In this document: positions 21,920 to 34,140 of the stretch, piece after piece
How the letters are laid out: each line of letters begins with the position of its first letter
Numbering within the stretch: position 1 is the first letter of the stretch
NCBI GenBank assembly: GCA_015501585.1
Contig: JADNRY010000096.1
Span: 146,834-210,833 of the forward strand
Source of the DNA: Rhodocollybia butyracea
Taxonomy: Eukaryota; Basidiomycota; Agaricomycetes; Agaricales; Omphalotaceae
Length of the DNA: 64,000 bases
Reading direction: 5' to 3'
Notes under the pieces: generated by a model
Databases searched by the model: none
Seen by the model: only the letters and a program-made list of their open reading frames with translations
What the model was told of the DNA's origin: nothing
Program-made: the position numbers and the translations under genes

Positions 21920-23013
21920 ATTCGGACTACACACAGGTAATCATATCCTTGTGATTCTGGGAATGGACCGATGAAGTCCATTCCAATTGATTCCCATGGT
22001 TTCATGGGGATCGGAAGGAAATGTAGCAAACCTATTGGTTTGCAATTGCTTGTTTTAATTTGCTGGCAAGTCTCACAAGACTTGCAGAATTCTTTGATGT
22101 TGCCGTTGACCCATGGCCACCAGTACCATTGTCAAACATAGTCGGCGGTTTGTTGGCCTCCGAAGTGACCGATTACTTCATGAACTTGTTTGGCTATTAT
22201 GCCTTGCAAGCTCTTTCCATTGGCCGCTCGGCCAGATGGAATGCAGAGAACTATTTCTCTGCAACAATTCTTCGTGTAGATTAAACCATTCTCTACTGAG
22301 AATGGTTTATGGTGCTCAGGGTTACTGAGTACCTTGCAGAATAATGGGTCATTGGTATATAACCACTTGACTTCTTCAATGAATTCATCCCTTTCAGGTA
22401 GAATTGTTAGAGGTTCTACACCTCTAGGTCGTGATTGGAAGACATTAATGTCTTCTTCATTTGGAATTATTACTGGTACCTTTGGTACCTGTATTTTTGC
22501 ATTGGCTTGCATTTCTGCAGCCTCTTCATCTCGTCATTCAACAGGTTTGACTATTGGATGTTGAGCCATCTGTTTACCGCGCAGGTGTGATGAGTGCCTT
22601 AATTCTATATTGGCTAAGTGTTCCTTAGCCAATTCTTTGACTCTTCCTTGTGGAAGATCGTCCAGATTTTTGTCAATGCATATATCCGCATTTACATATT
22701 CATGTGGTTCATGATACTCATGAATTGTGTCAGATTTGTAGTAGGGCAACAATGTGTTGGCTACTTTGTTGTTTATTCCTTTGATATATTGTATATCAAA
22801 ATCAAATCTGGATAGGTATTCCATCCATTGAGCTTGTCTACTGGACAATTTTTGTTGCGTTAGAAAGAATTCTAATGCTTTGTGGTCAGTGACCACATGA
22901 ATTCTATATCCAAGAAGTTTATCTTCCGATTTGAGAAGAGCTTCGAGGATAGCTAGAGTTTCTATTTCAAAAACTCTATAGTTATGCTGCGCTGCAGTAA
23001 ACTTTCTGGACAT

Positions 23014-23757
23014 GAAGCCGGCAGGCCTACAATGTTGCCCTCATCCTGGGTTCCTCATGCAAACACTGGTCGTGTAGATGCCAAACTTAGACAATGCTTC
23101 CAAATTGTAATTAGATCTTTATTGTATCTGATGCTAGGCACCCGACCCGACATTGCTTATGCTGTTATAAAACTCTCACAGTATTCGGCAAATCCAAACC
23201 CAGACCACCTGGCCAAAGCACTTTACATTGTGTGCTACTTAATTGGGACTTCTACCTATGTACTTGTATTTTATGGTAGATCTGACCATGGCTTTTTAGC
23301 CTATTGTGATTCTGACTGGGCGTCAGATCCAGATGATCAAAAATCCCACACTGGGATGATTATCAAACTTGCCACAGGTCCAATTTGCTGGACTTCTCAC
23401 AAACAAAAAACAGTTGCTCTTTCATCGACTGAAGCTGAATATATGGCTTTGTCTGATTCATGTAGACAACTTATGTGGCTCAAGTCTCTCTTTTCTGAGA
23501 TCGGAATTACTATCGCTGTATTGCCCTTATGTGGTGATAATCAAGGATCAATCTTTCTGGGATCTAATCCTGTTCAAGAAAGAAGAACCAAGAATATTGA
23601 TATACAATATCATTATATCAGAGAACGCATTGAATCAAAGGAAATAGAACTCTTCTATGTTCCTACTGATGATAATGTCGCAGATCTTCTCATGAAGAAT
23701 CTTGCACTTGTCAAGTTTCAGAAATTCCGTGACAATCTTGGAATTCTCTTTAGTTGA
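23014..23757 (+). mobile_element. Ty1/copia retrotransposon fragment (reverse transcriptase end and RNase H)
   Basis: One open frame holds the copia-type end of the reverse transcriptase (YLMLGTRPDIAYAV, where relatives have LxxTRPDI) and the RNase H domain. The RNase H acidic residues are all present: YCDSDWASDPDD, SSTEAEYMAL and GDNQGSI, with HYIRERI near the end. The stop is TGA at 23755-23757. The frame is cut abruptly on its 5' side, where it meets the gypsy fragment. A polypurine tract AAGGGGGAG at 23844-23852 precedes the LTR. Only the 3' part of the element remains. Confidence 0.9.
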
Positions 23758-23852
23758 TTCACTATAGACTGTGGAATATGTCTGTAAACTATAATGCCAT
23801 TTAAAGTCAATAAAAATTATACTTCTTAGCTACAATTCTTAGCAAGGGGGAG

Positions 23853-24270
23853 TGTTGAAACTAGATTACCACTTAGGAGTCGTATCTAATCAGTGATGTG
23901 AGTCGACCAGACGCACTTGCTATACAATCAATGAACTGTCGATATATGCTATGTTGAAACTCACCCTCAAACACTAGACGCAGCCTCTATGCAGGTCCGT
24001 ATAGATGTAGTCAATTATGCCATTCACTATTAGTCTTATGATACGTAGCTTGTATGCTGCCTTGCAGTACCTATGAACATTACCTATAGAATTACCATAT
24101 GGACTCCATCTTCTAGGGTACATTATGCACATGTATATGCACTATGTTTAGCAGTACGACTCAAGTAGACTCATACATTGTTATAGGGTTTATTATATTC
24201 TGTAGATATTTTCCTGTAACAATAACCAAGAATCCTACTACTTGTCTGGACACTTGCCCTGCTCTCAACA
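23853..24270 (+). mobile_element. 3' LTR of the copia fragment, about 418 bp
   Basis: It starts TGTTGAAACTAGATTACC directly after the polypurine tract and ends at CAACA, giving TGTTG...CAACA ends. The start is well supported. The end was chosen by the terminal inverted repeat and is less certain. The matching 5' LTR is absent. Confidence 0.6.
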
Positions 24271-25625
24271 AGCACTCTTCTATCTCCTGTAACCTCCACA
24301 CACTTCCAGGTGAGTATGGTGTCGACCTTGTGTTGGCTGACCGCTGTTTCTACACATGGGGGGTGTGATGCTATAGGCAGTTACCATAAAGATCTGCTAT
24401 TACAGTAGCGCAATAAAAGCGCTATATCTCAGGTGGACTTTGATTAGACTTCGATGTCATTGAGCTCTCGGGTACGTTTTCCGGTACGTTTTCCGGTAGA
24501 ACCGGTATTCATTATCTGCACATGCTTCCCGCTCTTATGCGCACCCATCTCCCGCCCACTGTATTCAATATAGATGGCTGTAAGCTTGTCCGCTCAAAGA
24601 AACCTATGTATACTGTATGCACTGTATGCACTGTAAGTACTAGTAAACACTAGTACTTCCATATTGTAGATGGTTGCAGAGGTTGCGGAGGGGGGACATT
24701 ATGAAACCGACTTCTTTGTCACAGAAGTCGTCTTCCTGGGTTAGCGCTTGACATTTTCGCGAGCTCACTTTCGGGCACTGTCGTTGGTGTGTCAATGTTT
24801 GTGTGAATGAGCCTTGAGGTCTGTCGCTTTCGCCGTCACTGTGATCTGCTGCTTGCAGTCCAGGACTACACTTCTGGCCTCTGTCACAGTGTACACTCTG
24901 TTCCTTCACACCTGGGCTTTCATTCACTTGCTGTGCTTGTGTATATTGTATACTTTATCATATAATGAGAGGTTGAAGCATGTGAAGATACCGGAAAAGT
25001 TTTCCGGTGCTTCCGCTCACTGTTCCAAACGATGGACAGAGGGAGAAGATTATTTCTAATTGGGTGCGGATCTCACGGAAGCGCATGGGGAGGAAAATTT
25101 GGTGTTGTTCAACCCAAGATTATATGCAAAATATGTGAAGTAGCCTGAGATATTCCTTCCTTATTAAAGAGATGTAGTCAAACTCATGCTCACTATCTAA
25201 AACAGTGAGCCCAAGAAAGAAAGACTTGTGGTACAGCTTTCATGCTTGAGCAATGGAGCCGTCTATTGTAGCTCTCTACTGTACATTAAATTTGGCCATG
25301 TTGTAAGGGTCTAGCAATCTTGATACTGTATTACTTAGATTCATTCAAGTTCTTGTACTTACGTGCATCCTTAAGTGACTTATTTCCTGCTTGAGACTGT
25401 TAAACTTATTCAATAGTTCTGATTTCGTCATAGTATGTCTAAATAGTGCATTTAAGTCTATCACTAGTATATCAAACATATAGATGAAGTTGTTCCTTCT
25501 TGAGTGCACTGTTTTACATAGTAATCATGAGTTTCACTGCATCCCTTTACAAAGGAGAGGGTATTTCGGGCTACTCCTGGGATGTTTGCATGTAGTTTTG
25601 GCTTTAAGGGGAGCGAATGCACCTC

Positions 25626-26794
25626 TGTTATGACCCGGATCTAAATCCTATACACCCAATCTTTTTTCTTCTGTAACCAACTATGAACACCATCATTAAT
25701 ACTTCTACTTAACATTTTACATTCATTAGTTATTCAACACCATTTGGGTTAATGCTGCACACATTCTTCCAGAACACCAGAATGATCTTTAACAGTCACT
25801 GCACAGTCTGCACAGTCATGACATCATTCTAGCTCCACAACTATGATGTCATCTTGCTACTCCACAATCATGATGTCATTCCATTGCTCCGCAGTTATGA
25901 TATCACATCACTGCTCCACAGCTATGACATCATTGCATAGCCTCTTTACATCAATGACTCAATATCAGTCATTGCACAGCCAGATATCTGAGTCAACTAC
26001 GGTTCCGCATACATGACTCAATATTAGTCATTGCACAGCATTACATAGTCAGACTGACTCATCCGCAGTATTTCCGCAGTTATGACTCAAATCTAGTCAT
26101 TCCGCAGCATTTCCTAACTAGTACACATTGCACAGTATATAAGTAGTCTAGATTTACCAATGTACGTTAGACGTATTATTTTTCTTAAATCCAAACCCCC
26201 ACTTGTTTGCTGTTATCACTTGTGTGAATCACCAGACCAACTCATTGTATCTTGTTGAGCTATCTCCAAGCTACAATACACATTTATACATCTTGTTGAG
26301 CTAACTCCAAGTTGTATCCACTAACATTCACCTGTTGAGCTATCTCCTAGTGAATACTTCTTTAATTGCCACTTGTTGAGCTATCTCCGAGTTGCAACTT
26401 CCTATTACTTGTTGAGCTATCTCCGAGTATTAGACATCACACTCACTATTACTTGTTGAGCTATCTCCGAGTATTAGACACCATACTCACTACTACTTGT
26501 TGAGCCATCTCCGAGTATTAGTTCTGATTCATATTACTGCTTGTCGAGCCATCTCCGAGGGTAATCTTATTATTATTTGTCGAGCTATCTCCAAATAATA
26601 ACTTCTGTGAGTTTCGTATTACAAACTAGTTACTAACTTTACTTGAGCCTAGTTGTTTGAGTATATATTTTTTGCCTAGCGGTTTCAACGAACGGAAAGG
26701 CTTGCTCTATAATCTCATTAATTTCTCTTATCATTTTTACTGCCGAGTTACGTACTGTGAAGGTTTGGACGAGACTATTGATCGAGTCATAACA
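25626..26794. mobile_element. solo LTR, 1169 bp, inside element X copy 2
   Basis: It begins TGTTATGACCCGG and ends GAGTCATAACA, so the termini form an inverted repeat with TG...CA ends. The flanking 5-bp duplication ACCTC is exact (25621-25625 and 26795-26799). There is no internal coding region, as expected after recombination between two LTRs. It contains ATGACATCATT- and GTCATTGCACAG-type repeats (25780-26110), a TATATAAG box near 26136 and a minisatellite. Confidence 0.9.
26225..26605. repeat. minisatellite within the solo LTR
   Basis: About ten diverged copies of CTTGTTGAGCTATCTCCGAG occur, separated by 15-40 bp of variable sequence such as TATTAGACATCACACTCAC. They lie in the 3' half of the LTR. 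Confidence 0.8.
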
Positions 26795-27059
26795 ACCTCC
26801 CCATGAGCTTCCGGGAGATCCCCACCTGAACAGAAACTCTTTTCTTCCTCTGTTCACTGTTTGGAACAGCGAGCGGAAGCACCGGCAAACGTTTCTGGTA
26901 CATGCTTCCTTTCACAGCTCTCTTCATCGTTCAGCACAACCACAAAGCAATATTTTGCCCTATAATTACATAGAGGAGCTCCATAGCTGGTATACCTTTC
27001 AAACTACTCAATACTTACAATATGTGAGCGGTGCAATGTATAATCTACTATCAAAGTTG

Positions 27060-28205
27060 ACCAGCATTTAAACAAAACATTTAAGTGAGAACATAGTAAA
27101 CTAATAATTGAACAAACTGTGTGATTTAAACCAGACCCTTTGAACAAAGACCGCGTCAAAAATCCTCACCATTTAAACTTATGTACACTAAGCTAAACCA
27201 CAACTTGGTGTACTTAGCTTATTATTTAAACACACGCCACACACAAAGCAGACTCACCGAAATTAAGATAACCTGATTAGACGGTCGATTGCTATCTTGT
27301 GGGACAAAGCCTGGGACTCTCGCTATTCACTCACTCCAAATCCTTCAGCCTCTGAATGTAGGTTAGATCTTACTTAGTACAGGCTGCGAGTTTCAGGGAC
27401 GATCAGGAGCTCAAAAAACTCACCAATTACACATACACTTGTGCAGAGTTGCACTCTATCTGTGGAAGTCGTCAAAATTTTCGAAATGAGGTGGCTAGCT
27501 TGCCCGCAACTGGCCGTGGCAAAGGGGTGGTGCTGTTGAAGGTGGTGAAAGTTGACAAGAGAAAAGCAAATAAGCGAAGGTAATAGAACTTTTCCAAGTC
27601 AGGTTACCAGCTCACAACTACACAATAAAATCAAACAATGGCTTACAATGGCCCAAACCGTTCAAAAATTCAAATGTTTAAGTATTGTTTGATTCCATTG
27701 TTCAGCCTGATGCACGTGGCTAGTCCACTGCCATTAGCGAAGTCAGTTCTACTTTGTTTGCCTTTCTCTTGTTGACCACCACCATCAGCACCACTCACCA
27801 GGTACGGGCACCAGACTAGCTACCTCATCTCAATGCACAAAGTGAGTAGCAGTTGTTACTTATACTTGCTCCGTGATCATTAACTGACAAAATAGTGTCT
27901 TGAAGGGCAAGTCACAAGCAAGTCATGACTAGAGGTCAGCTGGCAGAAGCAATTGGCGAGAGTTTTAGGTAAGTATGTGCGACTCGTGAACAGCGTTAGG
28001 ATGTCATATTCAGGTGCCTTCAACTCTGAATTTGGCCAGAGTCCATGTTTGAACGAAGCATTGTATTTCAAAGTTCAAAACCGTTGTTTAATTCTGGTTC
28101 AAATCATGGTGCAATTCATTCGGCTTTTGTTCAGATCCATTGCTTGAATCTTCCGATTAAAGTACTTGTTTAAATCTTTTACTTAAATCTCTTTGTTTAA
28201 ATATT
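27060..28205. mobile_element. diverged inverted-repeat element within X copy 2
   Basis: Outer ends ATTTAAACAAAACATTTAAG (about 27068) and the inverse-like ACTTAAATCTCTTTGTTTAAAT (28181-28202, written here as two parts of one motif) mark the limits. An inner pair of about 100 bp is clear: GTGGCTAGCTTGCCCG with GAAAGTTGACAAGAGAAAAG (27490-27570) against CTTTCTCTTGTTGACCACC with GACTAGCTACCTCAT (27760-27830). The sequence interrupts the homology between the two X copies, so it is a later insertion. No transposase was seen. Confidence 0.55.
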
Positions 28206-28800
28206 GAATACTATTGAAGAACTGTAAGAACTGTACAATCAGTGTGGAGCAACGTAGTAGAGCAGAGCTGTGGATTAAATATCTAACAGTCAGAGATGAT
28301 TTAAACAAGTTTAAAATTACTTGGACATGACCGCCCATGATTAAAAAATATAGATCCGGATTCTTCCAAACAGTGGCTTGAGAGAGCTTTTTGGTATAAT
28401 AATAACTTATGCATATTGAAGAATAATGCAATGTTGATGGAACGACTTATCGTGTCACAACTGTACATGCCCTTATGTATGAGGTCGTGTATATAAGTAG
28501 TAAGGGCATGTACAGTTATGAGGTAAGTATGTGAACGTTATAGCAACGTGAACTTTATATTACTTAAAAGCAAGGGAGCACTGGAGTTGAGCAGGAGACA
28601 GTTCGTTTGGGTTCGGGAGGCGGCATATGCGTAACACGTGATCTCGGTGCACTAGATCTCGGTACTAGCTTTCCGGTACCCAAGAAATATCTTACAACAT
28701 CAAAGTCCGCATGAAATATAGCGCTTTTATTGCGCTACTGTACAATAGCGGATCTTTATGGTAACTGCCTATGCCATCCCACCCCCCATGTCAAAGGCTA

Positions 28801-30240
28801 CTATCTATGTCTACTGGGCGTATGAGGTGGTCTCAAGCTCAAGCAACAACACGAAAGTGTGGTTGTTGGCAGCGGGCCTGGCAGGACGGAGGCTGTGGCT
28901 ATGGTGCGCAGCAGCTAATCTCGTCATCGTTTTCAACGCCAAACACAAATAAAACCAACGCCGTCTCAAGCTCAGACAGCGCTAAGATGTGGCTGTCCGG
29001 TGATGGAGGCTGTGACTGAATGGCGCAGCCGCAAGTCTCGTCGTCGTTGTCCATGCCGACAATGAGAAATAGTACTTTTGTCTGCTAAACTCGGAGAGCA
29101 GCAAGACACTTGGTATGCGCACGTATGTGGCGAATTCCAGGGGAATCGGACGGTGCTACGAGGCTGGATTACCCATAGTTTTGGATGATGGTGCCAGAAA
29201 TACCTCAAAGGCTTTCTTCCACTAGATAAGTAGTTTACTGCCTCTTCCCACCGTGAGCCCACCGTATAATTCTCTGAAAATCAATCTTGACTGACGTTTA
29301 TTATACTACTTGATACGTTGGGCAATTATCAGTGTCTTACACTCACAAGATATTATAGTATCTACTGTCTCTCGTTGGGACTACTGCTCAGTTGTCGCTT
29401 GGGGAGTGCTCGCGTTCTAGAAGTGAAGTTTTTCCACAGTTTTTCTCTCCATCTTTATATTCACACTACTCCTTTTCGGGCAATGATGATAGTAATTCCG
29501 CCTCTGATTCACCTTTGCCATTTGCAAAACATGATCCATTTTGTGAGACATGTTCCGATTTTCTGCACTAGTTATAGAACTACTTTGTTGTAGATCCAAA
29601 GTAAGTAAAGTATATCATCAGCCAATGGGAAGATACCCCATCAGAGAAAACACTCTTCTGGAAACCAAGAAGCTGATGTTGCCGTGAATAGTCAAAGAGA
29701 TGGAAGGATTGCGTGCAAAGTCGTCCCAAATATGTCGGAAGGCAGATGCTAGACAGAGCATCAGAATTTCTAAGATGGTAATAATCGCGCTGGATCAAGT
29801 TACAATAAGTGCTATAGAATTTACCCTGGGGAAATGTGTTATACCGTCATACTTATGCTTGTCATGTATCAAAAATATGATTGACAAGGTGCTTGCATGC
29901 AAGGTTTGACTCCTAGACTCCCCGATTTATTTTCGTAAAGCCTTATGCAATGTTTCACGCTTCAGGTGTGTGGCCAAAGCGAGTTCTAGTAAGTTAAAGT
30001 TAAAGTTAAAGTTGCTTATACTGACTGACCACAGAAAGTAATCGAGATCGGCAGATCAGACATAACACATCAGTAAGTTCCTACATCCGACTCCATTGGA
30101 CGAACTCTGACATCGGAACACAACAGCAAAAAATCAGAACACAATGGAAGCCAGCTGTGGTACGATCCTTATTCTCAACTATCAATAATTCATCTGTGAT
30201 TGATTTTCAGAAATAGTGAATAGAGCACATGTGGTCCTTC
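28801..30240. other. no gene recognised; one diverged tandem duplication
   Basis: Segments near 28830-28930 and 28975-29060 are diverged copies (GTCTCAAGCTCA, GATGTGGCTGT/GTGTGGTTGT, CTCGTC.TCGTT). A short GTTAAA run of four units lies near 29993-30012. No supported gene was found. Confidence 0.4.
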
Positions 30241-30295
30241 ATAGATCTAGAGCGGGTATAAATGTATCATATTTTAGCCTGGCCTCACTCCCAAC

Positions 30296-31278
30296 ATGAA
30301 TCCGGAAGCCGCTACCGATCATACTGTGAGTCGCACATCCTCTAACAGAAGTTAGGACTCCACTCGAACGGACATATAGACCACCGAATATTTTATGGAT
30401 GAAAAGTATGGCTACTCATACTTTGAGGTAGACGAAGACAACATAGTCTGGCAAACGGACAGCTACGAACCGGTTTGGTAGGTCATTGTTTTCTGGTAGC
30501 CATATATCTCATTCAGACATTAAGCAGAGGGCGGTGTGTATGACATCGATATATAATGATAAGGATTCTTATTCACTTCTTAGAACTAATGAGCCAGGAC
30601 AGGCTGTGGCCAAGGGCAAAGGGATAATGAAAGAACGTCAGGCGTGTTCGTTTTCCGGATCTCCAACTGTTAACTAACTTGTGGTCAGGACCGGGGTCAG
30701 CAAGGGGCGCAACTCCAGCACCAGGTACATCTGGCCCGGGGGGCCAACCGGTGAGCTTCGTCCCACCTCAAACACCCCCAAAATTCTATATCAAGCCGGA
30801 AGCGCCTCCCATCATCGGAGGTGCCTCTGGACATGGAAGGATGTCGACTGCTCCATTTTCATCTCGTGGTAGCCAAGGTCTGACAGCTTGGTATACCAGT
30901 CAGAGTACGAACAATATCGATGTTCCCATAGGGAGATGGGGTAATTTAAGAGAGGGTACAATTTATATCCATCGTAACATGCTGGATGGTGGCTTTCAGG
31001 TCTGGGTGTGGAAGGTGTTGGAGACAGGTCGAATGGGTTGGCAGGGAGTGGATCTGGATGGCGATACAATCATTCACCCAACAATTCCAGACCGAGGATT
31101 GCGTCTGACTCACAATGGAAAACCTAGCTGGGTTTTGACCAATACGCTCGTAACTTACGAGTCATGCAAAATCCTACATCAAGTGAGATCTCAAAGTCGA
31201 CCACGAATGCCCTCAGTTGGGCCACAGGATGATAGGATAGCCTCACTATTTTACTCATCTGTCTGTCCGCCTTCATGA
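30296..31278 (+). CDS. unrecognised gene, Pro/Gly-rich N-terminal half
   Basis: A TATAAAT box lies at about 30257. Exon 1 reads MNPEAATDHT (30296-30325) before GTGAGT, and exon 2 (30380-30479) is acidic (FEVDEDNIVWQTDSYEPVW). The joint after 30479 is not resolved. A last large frame (about 30692-31278) follows an acceptor with a CTAAC branch-like site. It reads Gly/Pro-rich sequence, then a compact region (GRWGNLREGTIYIHRNML, QVWVWKVLETGRMGWQGVDL, PSWVLTNTLVTYESC) rich in Trp. No known motif, signal peptide or membrane segment was seen. It could be a cellular gene or a gag-like gene. The function is unknown. Confidence 0.5.
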
Positions 31279-32165
31279 ATCATGGGATGTCTTCCAATTT
31301 AAATTATGATGCATGAGTTTAGAGATGTTCACTTGAACCAGAGGTAGTGACAGTGACATGGTCCTATTTCGGAAGGAGACGACCATATATGACTATTATT
31401 CAGGTTTGCCTGAAACCGTATTTTCAGCTTGAATTACTGTCAATTACTGTAAATCTATTCCAATAAATACCCCGCATGTGAGCAGGTCATGCGTCAGTGA
31501 AGCTGTAAGTTTGATGTTCAGGTGAATAGGTTTTTCCAAAAACCATGGCCGTCGGGGGAGAGTGACACGTGAATCCCGATATCGGTACGAAAAATAGACG
31601 CGCTCCGCAAAACTAATACACCTTACAATTTAGTCTACTGGTTGAGAAAATATTTAGATGGACGCCGTGGTTAGCAGTCATTATTAAGGTTAGCGAATGT
31701 ACGTGTATCTTCAGGAAAGAAACCTGGTTAAAGAATAAAACCAGCGCTGGCCGGGACAACTCAATGTCGTTCTGTCCATCTGCAATATTACGGTTGGGTA
31801 CGAGACTAGTGTTGACATATCATTCAGACTCAGATAGCCAGCAAGTTGTTTCAGTCCAAGATAAACTTCCTCAATATTAATTCACCATCAGTCAAGGCGG
31901 CCAAACAACTGCCTACGGTGGCTTGCAGGGCCGTTTAGGCTTGCCCAGGTCTTCTTACCCAATATGCTGAGAGTTCTAGTAGGTCTGTCGCCTTCCTCAT
32001 GAGTATTTGTTCACCTCAAGTCTATAGTGCTTCGGTCCATGGATGGACGAGTCGGAATGGAGATACTTATACTAGTCTCATCACCTAATACATATGTCAT
32101 GTACTGTCGTGTACCTTCCTCCACCGCGCGTGCCAGGTGCATATGAGGCGCGATAATCACTTTGG
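31279..32165. other. no gene recognised
   Basis: Intergenic stretch with stops in all frames. No repeat was seen. Confidence 0.4.
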
Positions 32166-32760
32166 ATGTCACGATCCTCTTCTTTTCCCAGCCCTTTTCG
32201 TCAACAGCAGCTCGATGATCTAGCTCTTATTAAAAGTCCATCGCCAGATCCTCAGTACACGTTTCATTGTATTTGGGTGATCCCAACTGCTCATCATTTC
32301 AAAGTTGAACTACCTTCGAGCGGCATATGTTCAGGTTTGGGTACGCTTGAGGCATTAGCGAACAATGTTCTCAAACATATGCCCTCCACCTACGCCCAGA
32401 GTGACGAGTATCTTATTTTAGGGTCTACTCAAATCAAACGCCTACTGGTTACATCTCCCAGCTTCTCAAGAAGAGTTTTCTTCGAGTCGCATGCCTGCGA
32501 CGGCAAATACTCGAGTTGAATGCTCGTAATCACTGGTTAGGCCCTAAACAAGGAAGAATCAATTGTGCCAAAGCTCGCAGAATTGATATCATTGGAGCTT
32601 TCATGGAGGATCTGGATCATCTCGACCTGCTCTTTTATGCTGATATTCCGGTTTGGTTTGTTCGTGCTGTCTCTAAGACACCCACAAAGTCATATCAGTA
32701 ACAGCGAATATTTTCGGCAGCCTTTTATCCTTCCGGTCATGCTATAGACTGTAGGATACA
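32166..32760 (+). pseudogene. unrecognised agaricomycete gene family, frameshifted
   Basis: The first frame (32166-32519) reads MSRSSSFPSPFRQQ, then YTFHCIWVIPTAHHFKVELP and GTLEALANNVLKHMP. The second (from about 32514) continues LNARNHWLGPKQGRINCAKA, RRIDIIGAFMEDLDH and DIPVWFVRAVSKTP. I recall the pattern from uncharacterised proteins of mushroom genomes, without a known role. The change of frame at 32514-32519 and a TAA at 32699-32701 just before FSAAFYPSGHAIDCRIQL suggest a broken copy. The C-terminal part, if any, is not clear in 32760-33230. Confidence 0.5.
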
Positions 32761-34026
32761 ACTGTAAGTATGGCGTATACTTACAGGTGCTCTTACACTG
32801 CCACCGTCCTTTTATATCTACGTTTTGTTATCCTTCTTCTAGAGAGTATCCCCACCATGATCGTTGTTCTTATTCTTGTTTAGTCGTCTTCTTTGTTTCT
32901 CTGCCGCTCGTAGCACATTGTGTCTCGCCGGAGAATAAACCGTGGTTCTGTCAATATTGTGTGACCATTTTGGAGTGTCTGTCGATACGAAACAACAGCC
33001 TTTCAACAACCCTGGCACGTCGAGTTGCAATTATTCCAGCCCTTTTAGATCTTTGGAACCTCGCAGCTTTATATCCTCCCGGAATGCACCTAATGCTTTG
33101 CCACCCTCTTCCACCAACCGCACACAAAGGCATCGTAATCGTGCCCATCCCTGCGAGTTTGTATCAATCAAGCTTCATATTGAAAACTTCATCAGTAAAT
33201 TGGGGAAAGTATGCTATCGGATGACTTGAAATGACAATGCCTACAATAATCCAGCCTATTCATAATCAATTATCATGTACATATTTCGATAAGGCTCCTG
33301 CCATCATGAGTTGAATATCACATTGTAATATTGTTCCCTCCTAACTTTGCAATGAAACGCTAGTTTCTGCTCATCTTTTGGTGTCACTAAAGTTTCACCC
33401 TCACTCCTCTCTTTCCTCTTGCTTTAAGCAACCCGGCGCGGCAAAGGAAAGTTGCTGGAAATCCTAACCAGAGGTCATGTAACGGGTCAAGCACCTAAGG
33501 GGAGTGTTTGATCGAGAAATAAACAGCAAACTAGCTGCCTACAGTAAATGGTCTCATGTTTCAGGCACAAAAAATGTTGCAGAAGGTGTAAGTTAAGCAA
33601 AGAACCGTTTCAGAAGGGCTGTTCTGCGATGTACTGTAATGGGCCTTTTGATGATGTACTCTACAGATATATCGGTACAATTTGCTCCCGCTGCATGCGT
33701 ATGGTAAACACGAGTCGCACTATTTATCTATTGTAATATCTATGGCAAAACCTCTGGAAGTAGTTTTCGGATGTGGATCTTCTACTATCGGATTGATATA
33801 ATGGATTAATATTCTTGACTATAGGGGTGGCCACAAGTACCCAACATACCAATCGTGATAAATATTGGCGGTCAGGCTGTTGCTGGTTACTACTGTCAAC
33901 ACGCAGAGATTACCAGAGTGTGGACAACAATGCCTGGATCGGGGCAACTCATATATCACAAGCACGAGAGAAGGCGAGCTAGAACGCATGGGCCTTCCCC
34001 AAGGCTTGACATGGATGCGTTCCCTG
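32761..34026. other. no firm gene
   Basis: Overlapping frames at 32787-33229 may contain decayed C-terminal remains of the preceding gene. A Cys-rich frame at 33548-33736 has no clear motif. Nothing more can be supported. Confidence 0.3.
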
Positions 34027-34140
34027 ATACTCGCCCCGCTATATCTACAATACGCTACTCTACTCAGCTCAACTCCAGATGTATACTCGCCCCGCTATAT
34101 CTACAATACGCTACTCTACTCAGCTCAACTCCAGATGTAT
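34027..34140. repeat. 56-bp exact tandem duplication
   Basis: The 56-bp unit starting ATACTCGCCCCGCTATATCT occurs twice without a visible mismatch, at 34027 and 34083. The identity suggests a recent slip or duplication. Confidence 0.85.

Larger units (their letters stand above)
20573..23013 (-). mobile_element. Ty3/gypsy retrotransposon fragment (RNase H, integrase, chromodomain)
   Basis: Read on the minus strand, 22534-23013 holds the end of the reverse transcriptase/RNase H (SRKFTAAQHNYRVFEIETLA, DHKALEFFL). Next come the HHCC zinc region of integrase (22060-22512, with HEVIGHFGGQQTADYV and CKSCETCQ) and the integrase core (Asp in GMDFIGPFPES, Asp in VVSDRDSKF, Glu in the DGITEQVN block). 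A tail with a chromodomain-like segment (VEWLVDEIIGHHWDG) runs to 20573. Gag, protease and most of the reverse transcriptase are missing, as are both LTRs. The 5' side is cut at 23014, where a copia fragment in opposite orientation begins. Two insertions interrupt it (21659-21919 and the hairpin at 20918). Confidence 0.85.
24355..28800. mobile_element. long palindromic element X, copy 2, with two insertions
   Basis: The left end ACATGGGGGGTGTGATG with GCGCAATAAAAGCGC (24355-24430) is mirrored at 28690-28790. The inner arms match those of copy 1, for example the segments around GGTGCTTCCGCTCACTGTTC (25005) and GCGAGCGGAAGCACCGGCAAA (split here as GCGAGCGGAAGC and ACCGGCAAA, near 26868). The centre (25150-25560) aligns along its length with the spacer of copy 1 (16560-16980). 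It is enlarged by a solo LTR (25626-26794) and another inverted-repeat element (27060-28205). No gene was recognised in it. Confidence 0.75.

Noticed and set aside
26225..26605. Regular repeats with variable spacers as a CRISPR array
   Set aside because: Repeats diverge, spacer lengths vary widely, the array lies within an LTR and the genome is fungal.
29993..30012. GTTAAA repeats as a possible telomere-like tract
   Set aside because: Only about four units, not TTAGGG-type, and internal to the window.
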